A stretch of 37,187 nt of DNA from an uncultured Chloroflexota bacterium. Lineage in GTDB: Bacteria; Chloroflexota; Chloroflexia; Thermomicrobiales; UBA6265. The notes under the pieces are model-generated. The model was not told where the DNA came from, made no database searches, and saw only the letters and a program-made list of their open reading frames with translations. Positions within the stretch are counted from its first letter, which is position 1. Every line of letters starts with the position of its first letter. The translations under genes and the position numbers were made by a program. Positions 10,139 to 17,214 of this stretch are shown here, piece after piece. The stretch is from NCBI GenBank assembly GCA_937901745.1, contig CALGSZ010000160.1:1-37187 (forward strand). Direction: 5' to 3'.

Positions 10139-10435
10139 CTACCCGCCGGCCATCGCTCCGACGATCCAGAACGCTTCCTTGCCCGTCGCCACCTCCTCTG
10201 GGAGGGGGCTGTCCGGCGGTTCGTGAGAGAGATCCCGTTCGCACGCGAAGAAGCGGATCAGCGGCCGGCGACGCTGGGTGACTCGGTCGCGGATCGTGCC
10301 GCGCAAGATCGGGTAGGTGGCCTCGAGCGCGTCGAGGACGGTGCGCTGTGTAACCGGTCCGGTGACCTCGATCTCGACCTCGCGGCCGACGCGAGCCAGG
10401 GTTTGGAGATGGGCCGGTAAGATCACGCGGATCAT
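10139..10435 (-). CDS. MoaD/ThiS family ubiquitin-like protein
   Basis: 98 aa. The pattern MIRVILPAHLQTLARVGREV, then VLDALEATYPILRGTI, VTQRRRPLIRFFACERDL and a terminal IVGAMAGG is a MoaD/ThiS-type beta-grasp fold ending in Gly-Gly (97-98). In this family the terminal GG is adenylated by an E1-like enzyme and carries sulfur as thiocarboxylate, or is joined to a protein. Position 91-98 is the true C-terminus, so the GG is exposed. ATG 10435 overlaps the stop of the beta-propeller gene (ATGA, 4 bases), so the two are translationally coupled. No moaE, thiG or E1-like gene lies in the window, so a role outside molybdopterin and thiamine synthesis is likely. Confidence 0.85.
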   Translation of the reverse strand: MIRVILPAHLQTLARVGREVEIEVTGPVTQRTVLDALEATYPILRGTIRDRVTQRRRPLIRFFACERDLSHEPPDSPLPEEVATGKEAFWIVGAMAGG

Positions 10436-11547
10436 GGCAGCGTCTGCACCTCCACCGACAGGACCGGCGGCAGGTGACCCGCGATCGCGGTCCACGTGTC
10501 ACCCGAGTTAGTCGAGGCGTAGACCTGCCCACCCGTTGTCCCGAAGTAGATTCCGCAGGACTCCAGCGAGTCCACCGCCATCGCGTCGCGGAGGATGTTC
10601 ACGTAGCAATGTTCCTGTGGCAGGCCGTTCGTGAGCGCCTCCCACTCATTGCCGCCCGTTCGGCTGCGGTAGACGCGCAGCTTGCCATCCACAGGGTAGT
10701 GCTCAGAGTCGCTCTTGATCGGGACGACATAGATCGTTTCCGGCTCGTGGGCATGGACGGCGATTGGGAAGCCAAAGTCGCTCGGCAGGTTCCCGCTCAC
10801 CTCGTACCAGGAGTCTCCCCCGTCGTCGCTGCGCAAGACATCCCAGTGCTTCTGCATGAAGAGGACATTTGGCCGGGATGGATGCATGGCGATGCTGTGA
10901 ATGCAGTGGCCGATTTCAGCGTCCGGGTCGGCAAGCTCCCACCGGGAGATGATTCCGCGAGTTATCGGCCGCCACGTCTTACCGCCGTCGTCCGTCCGGA
11001 ACACGCCCGCCGCCGAAACCGCGACGATCAGCCGGTCGGCATTCGTCGGGTCTTGGATGATCGTGTGCAGGCACATGCCGCCCGCGCCCGGCGCCCAGAG
11101 CGGCCCCTTGACGGCCCGGAGCGCCGAATATTCCTGCCACGTCTTGCCGCCGTCGTCGGAGCGGAAGAGCGCGGCGTCCTCACCACCGGCGTAGACGACG
11201 TCCGTCTCGGTCAGTGAGGGCTCTAGATGCCAGATGCGCTTGAACTCCCAGGGATGCTGCGTGCCGTCGTACCACTCGTGCGTGGTGACCTCGCCCTCGT
11301 ACTGGAACTCGTTGCCCATGGGCTCCCAGGTCACGCCACCATCGTCCGAGCGCTGAATCATCTGCCCGAACCAGTCGTCGTATTGGGAGGCGTAGATGCG
11401 GTTGGGATCGACCGGCGATCCCTTCATGTGCATGACCTGCCACCCTGAGAAGAACGGCCCACTGACTTCCCACTGCTCGCGCCGTTCATCCGATGTCAGG
11501 ATGAACCCGCCTTTGCGCGTCCCCACGAGAACTCGTACGCCGCTCAT
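10432..11547 (-). CDS. Asp-box (BNR/sialidase-like) beta-propeller protein
   Basis: 371 aa with no signal peptide, so apparently cytoplasmic. Six Asp-box-like hairpins (SDDGGxTW type) occur about every 55 residues: 67-74, 130-137, 185-192, 240-247, 295-302 (degenerate, SRTGGNEW) and 345-352 (STNSGDTW). This spacing implies a six- or seven-bladed propeller of the sialidase/BNR superfamily. The catalytic Arg triad of true sialidases is not recognisable, so glycosidase activity should not be assumed. ATG 11547 (MSGVRVLVGTRKGG) is preceded by AGAAGGGAG; the upstream frame extension to 11598 lacks support. It is the first gene of the operon with the MoaD-like and UvrA-like genes, under an extended -10 promoter at 11687. 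Confidence 0.87.
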   Translation of the reverse strand: MSGVRVLVGTRKGGFILTSDERREQWEVSGPFFSGWQVMHMKGSPVDPNRIYASQYDDWFGQMIQRSDDGGVTWEPMGNEFQYEGEVTTHEWYDGTQHPWEFKRIWHLEPSLTETDVVYAGGEDAALFRSDDGGKTWQEYSALRAVKGPLWAPGAGGMCLHTIIQDPTNADRLIVAVSAAGVFRTDDGGKTWRPITRGIISRWELADPDAEIGHCIHSIAMHPSRPNVLFMQKHWDVLRSDDGGDSWYEVSGNLPSDFGFPIAVHAHEPETIYVVPIKSDSEHYPVDGKLRVYRSRTGGNEWEALTNGLPQEHCYVNILRDAMAVDSLESCGIYFGTTGGQVYASTNSGDTWTAIAGHLPPVLSVEVQTLP

Positions 11548-11686
11548 GCGTCGCTCCCTTCTGAAACCTTGACGCTCGCCGCCGCCGCGAGCGCACAACT
11601 CACCCTAGAGTCGGTCGCGGAACCGGCCCTTCGCGGAGCTATTGGTCTCCTGCCTCCTCAGCAGGTGTACGTACGGGGCGCGGCGT

Positions 11687-11715
11687 ACTATAGCACAACA
11701 GTTCGCCACGGTGAA
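11687..11715 (-). promoter_or_regulatory. Promoter of the propeller/MoaD-like/UvrA-like operon
   Basis: Minus strand: extended -10 TGCTATAGT (11687-11695) with a weak -35 TTCACC (11710-11715) at 17-base spacing. The predicted leader to ATG 11547 is about 135 nt and includes short GC-rich dyads. No other minus-strand gene start lies between. Confidence 0.6.
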
Positions 11716-11835
11716 GTGCAACTGCCGTCATGTGGGAGAACGCGGAACGCCGGCTCGTGTGAGACCCGGGACACGGCAAAGCTCGGGACGGCCAGTGCGG
11801 CCGCCCGTTCACTTCGACACGAGCGTCGCGCGAGG

Positions 11836-13371
11836 TTAGCTGGGATTGGGGGCTCGAGGGATCGTCCGACCGCTGACGATGTTCGCCGCGACCGCTGCCG
11901 CGACGATCAGAATCGCGATCAGCACGGCGATGGTCTCGACGCCGAGCCAGTTCGCCGTCGCTCCGGCGAGCAGCGTCGGGATGAGCGCTCCTAGGTTGCT
12001 GAGCACGTTCTGCGTCGCGATGACCTGTCCTCGCTCCGCCGCCGGCGTTCGCGCCAGCAAGACCGACCGCGCGGAGACGCCCATTACGGCGGAGGCGAAG
12101 CCCGCCGGGATCGACAAGAGCATCGCGACGAGGATCAGCGAGGGGACGCGTATGGCGTGTGCGATCCGCTCGATTTGCAGATCCCTCGCGATCGCCGCGT
12201 CGCGAAGCTGCTCGACGAAGCCGAGGCCGGCGATGCTGAGGGAAAAGAGGATCAGCGCGGTCGTCACCGCGCCCTGCAGGCCGATCCGTCGTCCGATCGC
12301 CGGCGCCAAGCGCAACCCGAGGACCAGGCCGAGCGCGGCCGGCGCAAAGACGAAGACCGTGTTCTCGGCGTCCGTATGCAGCACCCGCTCGAGGTAGAAC
12401 GGCGCGATCACGACCAGAGAGCTGAGCCCGACGCCGACGAGCACGTCGTTCGAGATGGCGCGGAAGGAGGGGCGATCATTTCGGATGAAGCGCCAGCCGG
12501 CGAGGAGCGTGGCCCGCCACCCGGCTTCGCGCCACGCCTTTCGGTGAGGAGACGCCTCGGCCGGTGGCCGGTCGGCACGGGCTGGCAGAATCGCGGTGAG
12601 TCCCGCCACGCCGAAGAAGAGCGCGCCGCAGAAGGCGAAGAGTGCCTGAGGGTTGCCGAATCGCAGCAGGACCGGTCCGGCGACGACCATGCCGAGCAGC
12701 TGCGCGTATGACAGCGCCAAGTTGGAGAGGGCCTGCGCGTCGGGGTAGAGCTGAGGCGGGACGAGCACGGCCGGCGCCGTCCCTTCTGCCGGGTTATACG
12801 CCTGGTGGATCACCCAGATCGCGAGGGTGACGGCGAAGATCAGCCAGAGCGATGGCTCTTCGATGATCAAGACGAGGATCGCGAGGGCACGCAGAATGTT
12901 GAGCCAGATCATCAGCGCCCGCCTCGGCACCGCGTCGACCAGCAGCCCGCCCGGCAAGCCCAGCAGGAGCGACGGGACAATGGAGCAAGCGACGAAGAGC
13001 GAGCCGTAGAACGGGCGATCTGTCCGATCGACGATGAGGATGAGGAGGGCATAGAGCGCTGCCCCCTGCGCTGCTTGTCCGAGCAGGCGCGAGAGCCAAA
13101 AGGCGCGGAAGGCGTCGTCACGCAGGAGCGGCCGATCCAGTGACAGCAGCCGGCGGGCGATCCAGCCGAGCACACGGCCGGTGCCGCGGGCTCCTCGCGC
13201 GGCTCGTTGTCGCCGGGCTGGAGTGGTGCGAGGAGTGACGGCGCCGGTCTGAGGAACGGTAGCGAGCTGACTCTCCCCCGCCGCCTGCTTCGGACGTTGC
13301 GGAGGACGGTCGCGATCAGTCGCTTGATCGCTGCTGGCTTCTGTTGACGGCTGTGCAGATTCCTTGTTCAT
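11836..13371 (-). CDS. Major facilitator superfamily exporter
   Basis: 511 aa. Residues 1-75 are polar, Gln/Thr/Arg-rich and probably disordered in the cytoplasm. About twelve hydrophobic segments follow, typical of an MFS_3/EntS-like exporter: RLLGQAAQGAALYALLILIV, then SLLLGLPGGLLVDAVPRR (the loop 2-3 motif) and FAFCGALFFGVAGLTAIL. Substrate unknown; relatives export siderophores, macrolides or other small molecules. ATG 13371 is used; the TTG at 13383 is an alternative, and neither has an ideal ribosome binding site (GTAGGG abuts the ATG). A possible extended -10 (TGGTATAGC) lies just upstream, overlapping the ftsH terminator. It is transcribed in the same direction as ftsH but probably separately. 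Confidence 0.88.
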   Translation of the reverse strand: MNKESAQPSTEASSDQATDRDRPPQRPKQAAGESQLATVPQTGAVTPRTTPARRQRAARGARGTGRVLGWIARRLLSLDRPLLRDDAFRAFWLSRLLGQAAQGAALYALLILIVDRTDRPFYGSLFVACSIVPSLLLGLPGGLLVDAVPRRALMIWLNILRALAILVLIIEEPSLWLIFAVTLAIWVIHQAYNPAEGTAPAVLVPPQLYPDAQALSNLALSYAQLLGMVVAGPVLLRFGNPQALFAFCGALFFGVAGLTAILPARADRPPAEASPHRKAWREAGWRATLLAGWRFIRNDRPSFRAISNDVLVGVGLSSLVVIAPFYLERVLHTDAENTVFVFAPAALGLVLGLRLAPAIGRRIGLQGAVTTALILFSLSIAGLGFVEQLRDAAIARDLQIERIAHAIRVPSLILVAMLLSIPAGFASAVMGVSARSVLLARTPAAERGQVIATQNVLSNLGALIPTLLAGATANWLGVETIAVLIAILIVAAAVAANIVSGRTIPRAPNPS

Positions 13372-13403
13372 CCCTACGCCCAATCGTCATTGCGCCGCTA
13401 TAC

Positions 13404-13437
13404 CAAACCCCCGCTCGGCAGAAACCGTAGCGGGGGC
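13404..13437 (-). terminator. Terminator hairpin after ftsH
   Basis: CCCCCGCT (13408-13415) and AGCGGGGG (13429-13436) form a perfect 8-bp stem. An inner CGG/CCG pairing extends it, and on the minus strand it is followed by TTTGGTAT. It lies about 35 bases beyond the ftsH stop and before the MFS gene. Confidence 0.65.
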
Positions 13438-13470
13438 TCGTACTCACAATGTATCAGGTGCGCTGGAGAC

Positions 13471-15513
13471 CTAAGACGCGACCGCGGCCGCCTCCTGCTC
13501 GCGCGCGCCGGCCATCGTATCCGGCTCGACTGGTCGCGGACCGAGGATCTCGATCACCTCCGCCGCGTCGAGTGTCTCCTTCTCGAGCAAGCGGGCGACC
13601 AGCGCATCCAGCTTCGGGCGATGCTGATGGATCAGGGCCAATGCGCGCTGGAGCGCATCCTCGACGATGTCACGCACGGCCTGGTCGAGCCGCTGCGCGG
13701 TCGCGTCGGAGAACGCCTTCTCCTGCACGATCTCCCGGCCGAGGAAGACGTGCTCCTCGCCGGTGCCGAGGTAGACCGGGCCGACCTCGTCGCTCATGCC
13801 CCAGAGGCCGACCATCTTCCGCGCCAGCGAGGTCGCTTGCTTTAGGTCGTTCTCGGCGCCAGTCGTCACCTCGTTGAAGACGGCGATCTCCGCCGCCCGG
13901 CCACCGAGGGCGATCGCCAGCCGGCCCAGCAGGTAGGTCCGCGAGACGTTGTAGCGGTCCTCCTCCGGCGTCTGCACCGCCACGCCGAGCGCGCGGCCGC
14001 GCGGGACGATACTCACCTTCCGCAGCGGGTCAGCGCCCGGCGAGAAGTGCGCCACCAGGGCGTGCCCCGCCTCGTGGTAAGCGACGACCTCCCGCTCCTT
14101 CTTCGACATGATGCCGCTGCGCACCGTGCCGAGTAGCACCTTGTCGAGCGCCTCATCGAAGTCGGCGTTGGTAATCTCCTTCCGATTCCGGCGAGCGGCG
14201 GTCAGCGCCGCCTCGTTGACCAGGTTGGAGAGGTCCGCGCCGGAGAAGCCGGTCGTCGCGCGTGCCAGGCCGGCGAGATCCACTTCCTTGGCGAGCGGGA
14301 TGCCGCGAGTGTGGATCTTGAGGATCGCCTCGCGTCCCTGGCGATCCGGCAAGCCGACCGTCACCTGCCGGTCGAAGCGGCCGGGGCGTAGCAGCGCCGG
14401 GTCGAGGACGTCCGGCCGGTTCGTTGCCGCCATCACGATGACTTCTTGGTTCGTCTCGAACCCGTCCATCTCGACGAGCAGCTGGTTGAGCGTCTGCTCG
14501 CGCTCGTCGTTGGAGCCGCCGAGACCGGCGAATCGCTGCCGTCCGACCGCGTCCAGCTCGTCCACGAAGATGATCGCCGGAGCCGCCGCCTTCGCTTTCT
14601 CGAAGAGATCGCGGACGCGGCTCGCGCCGACGCCGACGAACATCTCGACGAACTCGGACGCCGAGACGCTGAAGAACGGCACGCCGGCTTCACCGGCGAC
14701 CGCGCGCGCCATCAGCGTCTTGCCGGTGCCCGGCGGGCCGACGAGCAGCACGCCGCGCGGGAGGCGCGCCCCGAGCTGGTGATACTTGGCCGGGTTGCGC
14801 AGGAAGTCGACGACTTCCGTCAGCTCCTGCTTCGCCTCGTCTTCACCGGCGACATCGGCAAAGGTGACTTGCGGCCGCTCCGGGTCATGCTGCCGTGCGC
14901 GCGAGCGGCCGAACCCGAAGACGTTCTGCTGGCCGCGCGTCATCTGCCGTCCCATGAAGATGATGAGACCGAGGAATAAGAGGAACGGCAGCACGCTGAA
15001 GAGGAGACCGGTCCAGACGGAGCCGCTGTCGCTCTTGCCGATGACGGTGACGTCATTCTGCTCGAGCAGATTCATCAGCTCCTGGTTGTTGTCCCGAACG
15101 ACCGGCGGAATCGTGGCGCTGACGCGGGTGATCGCCGGGAATTGACGCGCGTTCTGCGCCGACGGCGAGACAACGACGTCGTTCTGCCCGTCCCAGCGGA
15201 TCGGCTGCTTCAGATCGGCGTCGATTTTCGAGCTACTGATCGTCGCCGTCCGGACGTTGCCGGCCCGGATCTGGTCGAGCACGACGGAGTACGGGATGTT
15301 CGTTCGAGCCCCGTCGTCGCCGGGCGAGAGATATTGGTAGGCGTACCAGCCGACGATGCTGACCAAGAGAATCACGACGATCCAGCTCGGCACGCGGGGT
15401 CTCCGCGCCGGCGGCGTCGGTCCTCCTCCTGGACCAGATGGCCGGCGGCTCCGCTCTCCCCCCGGCACTAACGGGTTGCGGGGTGGTCGGCCACCATTCT
15501 GGTTGTCGGTCAT
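13471..15513 (-). CDS. ftsH: ATP-dependent zinc metalloprotease FtsH
   Basis: 680 aa. Membrane-anchored AAA+ protease that extracts and degrades membrane and regulatory proteins. A Pro/Gly/Arg-rich cytoplasmic tail (1-42) precedes TM1 (43-61). The periplasmic domain spans about 62-164 and TM2 about 165-187. Walker A is GPPGTGKT (259-266), Walker B IIFVDELD (314-321, with the usual IDEID read as VDELD). The second region of homology is ATNRPDVLDPALLRPGRFDR, and the zinc protease motif is HEAGH (480-484). The third zinc ligand region is in TGAENDLKQAT. The acidic and Ala-rich C-terminus is normal. ATG 15513 has AGGATGGGA upstream. The N-terminal tail is longer than in E. coli FtsH, as in many GC-rich bacteria. 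A terminator hairpin follows. Confidence 0.97.
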   Translation of the reverse strand: MTDNQNGGRPPRNPLVPGGERSRRPSGPGGGPTPPARRPRVPSWIVVILLVSIVGWYAYQYLSPGDDGARTNIPYSVVLDQIRAGNVRTATISSSKIDADLKQPIRWDGQNDVVVSPSAQNARQFPAITRVSATIPPVVRDNNQELMNLLEQNDVTVIGKSDSGSVWTGLLFSVLPFLLFLGLIIFMGRQMTRGQQNVFGFGRSRARQHDPERPQVTFADVAGEDEAKQELTEVVDFLRNPAKYHQLGARLPRGVLLVGPPGTGKTLMARAVAGEAGVPFFSVSASEFVEMFVGVGASRVRDLFEKAKAAAPAIIFVDELDAVGRQRFAGLGGSNDEREQTLNQLLVEMDGFETNQEVIVMAATNRPDVLDPALLRPGRFDRQVTVGLPDRQGREAILKIHTRGIPLAKEVDLAGLARATTGFSGADLSNLVNEAALTAARRNRKEITNADFDEALDKVLLGTVRSGIMSKKEREVVAYHEAGHALVAHFSPGADPLRKVSIVPRGRALGVAVQTPEEDRYNVSRTYLLGRLAIALGGRAAEIAVFNEVTTGAENDLKQATSLARKMVGLWGMSDEVGPVYLGTGEEHVFLGREIVQEKAFSDATAQRLDQAVRDIVEDALQRALALIHQHRPKLDALVARLLEKETLDAAEVIEILGPRPVEPDTMAGAREQEAAAVAS

Positions 15514-15719
15514 CGATGCAGTCCCATCCTAAAAAAAGAGGCACGGCATCCGCCACAAGAGCCGTTGCCACGAATGCGGTGAATCATCTCCGTGGCAGGC
15601 AGCGCGTAGGCGAAGCCGAGTCGGCACGGTCTCTTCCGAGCCGCTACGTGAATCGTAGGCGGTTCCGGGGCTTATGTCTACGTCTTGCTGCAGTGTAACC
15701 GATGTTAGCGATGCTTCCT

Positions 15720-16661
15720 TCAGTCCTGATTTTCAGCTGGAGAATCGCCGCCATCAGGCACGCGCCATGGATGGCAATAGATCGCGCACCGGTCGTCGAG
15801 GATGTGGCCAGCGACGGCGATACCGGCCGCATAGGCCAGTGCCACCGCGTCGCTGGTCGGCGCAGACGTCGTTGCCAGGATCGGAATCCCGGCGCGCCAC
15901 GCCTTGAAGACGATCTCGGCGTCGATCCTGCCATCCAGACAGAGCATCGCCCGGCCGCGATCGATCCGCTCCCGTAGCGCCCAGCCGATCACCTTGTCGA
16001 CCGCTTGCTGCCGCCCGAGGTCGCGCGCGATCGCGCAGAGCCGCTCGCCGTCAACCAGCGCCGCGTGATGACAGCCGTCCCCGCCGCTCCGGGCGACGAT
16101 GCGGGCGCTGATCCGATCGATCGCGGCGAAGAAGCGATCACGCTCCAGCTGGAATGCGTTGCCGCTCGCTTCACCGCTCTCCCCGTCCTCTTCCTGGAGG
16201 TCGGTGCCCAATGGTTGCAACCCCGGGACGCCGCGCGGATCGAGCCGTGCCGCCAGCAGATCCTCCCATGCGCCGCCCGCTGCCGCTGGCCGCTCGATCA
16301 TCAATGAAACCCGCTCGTCGTAGGCGGTCACGCGGCGCAACGCCTCGACATCGTCGAAATAGCCCTGCGCGAACGCCCATCCGACCGCGAGCTCCGCGAT
16401 GCCGACGGGCGTGCAAAGCAACGTCGCCACCGGCCGGCCATTGATCTCGATCGTGACCGGATGCTCTTCGAGCAGATCCTCCAACGACGGCCGGAGATTG
16501 AGCGTGCGCGCCGGCGCGTCTGGAAGTCGATCGGGGCTCTCCAGCGGAGCCACTCTACGGGCGCGGCGAGGCCGATCCGGCGCCGCGACTCGCGCTGTCA
16601 GTTGCAGACCCATCCGATACCCATTCCCAAGCAGGATCCGCCGCTCGCTGATGCGCGACAC
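15720..16661 (-). CDS. FdhD-like protein lacking the CxxC active-site motif
   Basis: 313 aa. FdhD is the sulfurtransferase that passes sulfur from IscS to the Mo-bis-MGD cofactor of formate dehydrogenase. Family blocks seen: VTIEINGRPVATLLCTPVGI (69-88), LAVGWAFAQGYF, DLGRQQAVDKVIG (214-226, usually DVGRHNAVDKVIG), LCLDGRIDAEIVFKAW and the APTSDAVALA block near 267-276. The conserved CGxCG motif that carries the catalytic cysteine in E. coli FdhD (Cys121) is absent; residues 120-170 contain no cysteine. The usual TGGxHAA is SGGDGCHHAA (192-201), which introduces a cysteine. GTG 16661 has AAGGAG seven bases upstream, an excellent ribosome binding site. It could be a divergent sulfurtransferase or a cofactor-binding paralogue. 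No formate dehydrogenase gene is in the window. Confidence 0.83.
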   Translation of the reverse strand: MSRISERRILLGNGYRMGLQLTARVAAPDRPRRARRVAPLESPDRLPDAPARTLNLRPSLEDLLEEHPVTIEINGRPVATLLCTPVGIAELAVGWAFAQGYFDDVEALRRVTAYDERVSLMIERPAAAGGAWEDLLAARLDPRGVPGLQPLGTDLQEEDGESGEASGNAFQLERDRFFAAIDRISARIVARSGGDGCHHAALVDGERLCAIARDLGRQQAVDKVIGWALRERIDRGRAMLCLDGRIDAEIVFKAWRAGIPILATTSAPTSDAVALAYAAGIAVAGHILDDRCAIYCHPWRVPDGGDSPAENQD

Positions 16662-16734
16662 GAGCGTGCTCCTTCGGAATCGCGGGGTTTCGGTCGGGGA
16701 ACGGCAGCGAGCGGACGCTCCTGCCACGAGGAAA

Positions 16735-16743
16735 ACTATATCA
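16735..16743 (-). promoter_or_regulatory. Candidate extended -10 promoter for the fdhD-like gene
   Basis: Minus strand TGATATAGT (TG-n-TATAGT) preceded by an AT-rich GATTTT stretch, about 75 bases upstream of GTG 16661. No clear -35 is seen. It lies in the 110-bp gap after the 120-aa unknown gene, so the fdhD-like gene may have its own promoter. Confidence 0.5.
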
Positions 16744-16771
16744 AAAATCTAGTCGTCGCGGTGCCTCGAAG

Positions 16772-17134
16772 TCACGGTCGATCCTGGCGCAGTCGCCACC
16801 AGGCGGGCACGGCGTAGGGATCTTCCTCGCCGTAGGCGTAGCCAGCCCACTCGGCGATGCCCGAGCGCCGAAGGATCGTGGGGATGACCTGGCCGTGCAC
16901 GACCATCTTCGCGTGCGTCTCGTCCTCGCCCCACCGGCGCAGCGCCTCCTCGTAAGCCGCTTTCGCGTCCGGATCGGTCAGGAGCACCTCGATGAACTGC
17001 GGCGTTGTGAACTCGTCTCCCTCGAGGCGGCTTAGCACGTCGAGGACGGCGGGTGTCAAGAAGGCAATCAGCTCATCGACGCGGTCTGCCTCCCCGATTC
17101 CACCGGCTTCCGCGCTCATCATCGTCACCACCAT
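16772..17134 (-). CDS. Unrecognised small soluble protein
   Basis: 120 aa from ATG 17134 (MVVTMMSAEAGG); ATG 17122 is an equally possible start, and both have only weak ribosome binding sites. I do not recognise the family. It is acidic and probably helical: VDELIAFLTPAVLDVLSRL, then FTTPQFIEVLLTDPDAKAAY, WGEDETHAKMVVHGQVIPTI and a Trp/Tyr-rich end (WAGYAYGEEDPYAVPAWWRL). There is no signal peptide or membrane segment. It is divergent from the FAD-dependent oxidase gene (80 bp apart) and sits upstream of the fdhD-like gene on the same strand. The compact conserved-looking tail suggests a real gene. Confidence 0.7.
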   Translation of the reverse strand: MVVTMMSAEAGGIGEADRVDELIAFLTPAVLDVLSRLEGDEFTTPQFIEVLLTDPDAKAAYEEALRRWGEDETHAKMVVHGQVIPTILRRSGIAEWAGYAYGEEDPYAVPAWWRLRQDRP

Positions 17135-17141
17135 TTCGCAC

Positions 17142-17156
17142 GCCTGCCGCGCAGGC
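17142..17156. promoter_or_regulatory. Palindrome in the divergent 17135-17214 region
   Basis: GCCTGC (17142-17147), CGC, GCAGGC (17151-17156): a perfect 6-bp dyad with a 3-base centre in the 80-bp region between two divergent genes. It could be a repressor operator or a small hairpin; GC-rich sequence makes chance dyads fairly common. Confidence 0.35.
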
Positions 17157-17214
17157 TCTGCCACCGCGACAACCTCGGTGATAGGATGCCACGAGAGACT
17201 GACCGAGGGAGGGC

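Noticed and set aside
7656..10226. Two plus-strand frames of 395 and 449 codons opposite the uvrA-like gene
   Set aside because: They mirror the UvrA-like coding sequence, with no recognisable domain and no ribosome binding sites.
10432..11547. Calling the propeller protein a sialidase
   Set aside because: Asp boxes show the fold only; no sialidase catalytic Arg triad and no signal peptide were found.
15567..15654. Inverted repeats upstream of ftsH considered as a CIRCE or heat-shock element
   Set aside because: TGCCACG/CGTGGCA and CCGCTACG/CGTAGGCGG do not match TTAGCACTC-N9-GAGTGCTAA and look like ordinary GC-rich dyads.
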